In this document: positions 62,375 through 64,000 of the stretch, in pieces
Layout of the letters: each line of letters begins with the position of its first letter
Numbering within the stretch: the stretch's first letter is position 1
Origin: Virgibacillus proomii
GTDB taxonomy: Bacteria > Bacillota > Bacilli > Bacillales > Amphibacillaceae
Assembly: GCF_900162615.1 (NCBI RefSeq)
Contig: NZ_FUFN01000010.1
Location: 440,149 to 504,148, forward strand
Reading direction: 5' to 3'
DNA length: 64,000 bases
The notes under the pieces: generated by a model
What the model saw: only the letters and a program-made list of their open reading frames with translations
Database searches by the model: none
Told to the model about the DNA's origin: nothing
Program-made: the position numbers and the translations under genes

Positions 62375-63223
62375 ATGAAAATAAGTAGATTTATATGTTT
62401 AACAATAATTATTATAGTTATCGCAATCCTATGGTTTGATGAATCAAACGCACCAACTACTTTAAATCAAGAACAATGGGATAATGGTGAAGAAACTATT
62501 AAATTAACTATTCATCCAGAAGATGTACATAAAGGAAACTTAGTGTTAGTAAATCAAGAATACGGTATTAAAGAAAATAATGTAAAAAACGATTTAATTA
62601 ATTTATTTGAAAATCAGGATTTAATAGCTGATTATGGATTATTAGATAAAAATATTCAGTTATCTAAGGAAGTGATGGTTCACTTTAATGCCATGGTAGA
62701 AGCTGCTAAGAAAGATGGAGCAACCGACTTTTTAATTAGCAGTGGGTATCGTGGTTTTAAGCAACAAAAAAAGCTATATCAAGAGATGGGAAAAGAATTT
62801 GCACTACCAGCAGGCTTTAGTGAACATCAATTAGGTATATCACTTGATGTAGGTTCATCAGAGGGGAAAATGGAAAAAACAGATGAAGGAAAATGGATTG
62901 CCGAAAATGCTTGGAACTACGGTTTTATCTTACGCTATCCAAAAGATAAAACAGCAATTACTGGTATTGAATACGAACCGTGGCATATTCGTTATGTAGG
63001 TAAACCGCATAGTAAGATTATGCATGATAAAGATTATGTATTAGAGGAGTATTTAGCATTTTTAAAAGATAAAAAGAATGTTGAGGTTCTAGTGGATGGA
63101 ATAAAATATAACATAAGTTATTATCCGATTATGAAGCCAAAGTCAGTGATCGTACCTACTGATTATGGATATGAAATTTCCGGTGATAACTTTAATGGTG
63201 TAATCGTTACTATTCATAAGTAG
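62375..63223 (+). CDS. vanY: VanY-type D-Ala-D-Ala carboxypeptidase
   Basis: A 282-residue protein with an N-terminal signal anchor (residues 5-22, ICLTIIIIVIAILWF). The zinc peptidase domain (M15B) follows: FLISSGYRGFKQQKKLYQEM, zinc site PAGFSEHQLGISLDVGSS (SxHxxGxxxD) and EPWHIRYVGKPHS with the second histidine and catalytic Glu. It trims terminal D-Ala from peptidoglycan stem peptides outside the membrane. An extra 60-residue C-terminal domain (EVLVDGIKYNISYYPI...) is unusual for VanY. Regulated by the two-component system upstream, by context. AAAGGAG precedes the ATG. No vanHAX genes are present. Confidence 0.9.
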   Translation: MKISRFICLTIIIIVIAILWFDESNAPTTLNQEQWDNGEETIKLTIHPEDVHKGNLVLVNQEYGIKENNVKNDLINLFENQDLIADYGLLDKNIQLSKEVMVHFNAMVEAAKKDGATDFLISSGYRGFKQQKKLYQEMGKEFALPAGFSEHQLGISLDVGSSEGKMEKTDEGKWIAENAWNYGFILRYPKDKTAITGIEYEPWHIRYVGKPHSKIMHDKDYVLEEYLAFLKDKKNVEVLVDGIKYNISYYPIMKPKSVIVPTDYGYEISGDNFNGVIVTIHK

Positions 63224-63469
63224 ATCTTATCTAATCCATCTGTATTTTTCTGAAAATTACAATAAAAATTAAGTGGTTATTCAGGAACATTATCAAGTCA
63301 ACAAATAATCATGCAGCTTAACTCGACTTCATCTTTTTTATCATACAAACGAAGTAATAAAAGTTTACAATAATTTAATAAAGGATTTGTAGATAGATAT
63401 CCTCTGATATGCCATAGTAATAGTATAGTAATTTCATTTGATTTAAATCATATGGGATGGAGGGTATTC

Positions 63470-64000
63470 ATGCGGAAACATGTAAGGAGTAAAGTAGTTT
63501 TTATATGGTTCATTGTTGCTTTGATTTTTTTACATTTTACCATGGTACTAAATGAAACTGCTGCTAAAAACAAACAAAGAGACGAACTATTTATCTCGGA
63601 ATATATTGAGGGAAGTTCCTTTAACAAGGCCATTGAAATATATAATGGTACGGGGGCAAGCGTTAACTTGGATAAGTACCAATTAGCACTATACAGTAAC
63701 GGGAAACCAGAGCCCTCGCAATCAGAACGTCTTTCAGGTATTTTACATGATGGTGAAGTCCTTGTAATTAGTCACAGCCAGGCTAGTAATGCGATACAGC
63801 AAGTGGCAGACATTACTTCGAACATTGTAAATTTTAATGGGAATGATGCGATCGTTTTAGAAAAAGACGGACAAGTAATGGATGCAGTTGGCACTATTGG
63901 CGATGATAGTGATTTTACTAAGGATATCACACTCGTCAGGAATGCAAACATTATGGTGCCTTCTCAAAACTTTGAAATAACGGAATGGACAACGTATGGA
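63470..64000 (+). CDS. Secreted protein with lamin-tail-like domain, probable extracellular nuclease (partial)
   Basis: The frame is open at the right edge; 177 codons are visible. Start ATG 63470 follows GGATGGAGGG. An N-terminal signal peptide (HVRSKVVFIWFIVALIFLHF) is followed at about residue 37 by a lamin-tail domain: ELFISEYIEGSSFNKAIEIY, NGTGASVNLDKYQLALYSNG, VLVISHSQASNAI and NGNDAIVLEKDGQVMDAVGT. This domain opens large secreted nucleases/phosphatases such as B. subtilis YhcR. The catalytic part lies outside the window. Confidence 0.82.
   Translation, partial: MRKHVRSKVVFIWFIVALIFLHFTMVLNETAAKNKQRDELFISEYIEGSSFNKAIEIYNGTGASVNLDKYQLALYSNGKPEPSQSERLSGILHDGEVLVISHSQASNAIQQVADITSNIVNFNGNDAIVLEKDGQVMDAVGTIGDDSDFTKDITLVRNANIMVPSQNFEITEWTTYG

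Overview
The window is low-GC Bacillaceae DNA. Gene content (trehalose PTS, LutR/lutP/lutABC lactate genes, CvfC/YpgR, YkhA, YqxD, MhqR/MhqD, a type VII LXG locus), ectoine synthase and a BCCT osmolyte carrier suggest a halotolerant spore-former of the Virgibacillus/Oceanobacillus type. That placement is inference. I saw no rRNA, tRNA, CRISPR array or complete insertion sequence.

Layout. 1-5500: tail of a cation exchanger, a 45-aa membrane peptide, mhqR-mhqD, and an ABC-F gene preceded by a long leader that looks like a transcription attenuator. 5532-10312: trehalose operon treP-treA-treR with two TreR-type palindromes at its promoter. 10500-20950: a 41-bp tandem repeat, a YiiX-like hydrolase, ypgR, ykhA, yqxD, a lone ectC, an alpha/beta hydrolase broken by one stop codon, IS3-family remnants, an aldehyde dehydrogenase, an RluA-type pseudouridine synthase and a GNAT enzyme. 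20983-26600: a lacZ-like gene with two homopolymer frameshifts, coupled to an APC permease and divergent from an AraC regulator. 26865-28295: YwqH-like, YwqI-like and an LXG protein that stops where a toxin domain would begin. 28747-37481: an RlmI-like methyltransferase, lone argF, hom-thrC-thrB, a small membrane peptide and a YisP-like prenyl synthase. 38213-47961: BCCT transporter, lutP-lutR-lutABC and a DHA2 drug exporter. 48710-54992: GyrI-like protein, MerR/TipAS regulator, and the thiamin genes thiW, tenA, thiD, thiM and thiE with two TPP riboswitches. 55000-59656: a decayed region. 60114-63223: VanR/VanS-type two-component system and a VanY-type carboxypeptidase. The window ends inside a secreted protein with a lamin-tail-like domain.

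Two things stand out. First, 56481-59656 is a decaying epipeptide locus of the B. subtilis yydFGHIJ type. The precursor remnant still spells the YydF C-terminus, the radical-SAM epimerase is riddled with stops, yydH is almost gone, the ABC ATPase is intact, the permease is frameshifted, and a broken Crp/Fnr regulator lies beside a GTGA-N6-TCAC palindrome. Second, about seventeen copies of a dispersed, structured intergenic repeat occur in 64 kb. They share boxes such as AAATGCCCGATTCG and GAATGAAGTTTCACTTTAT, with stems that change sequence but keep pairing. Several lie between genes of one operon.
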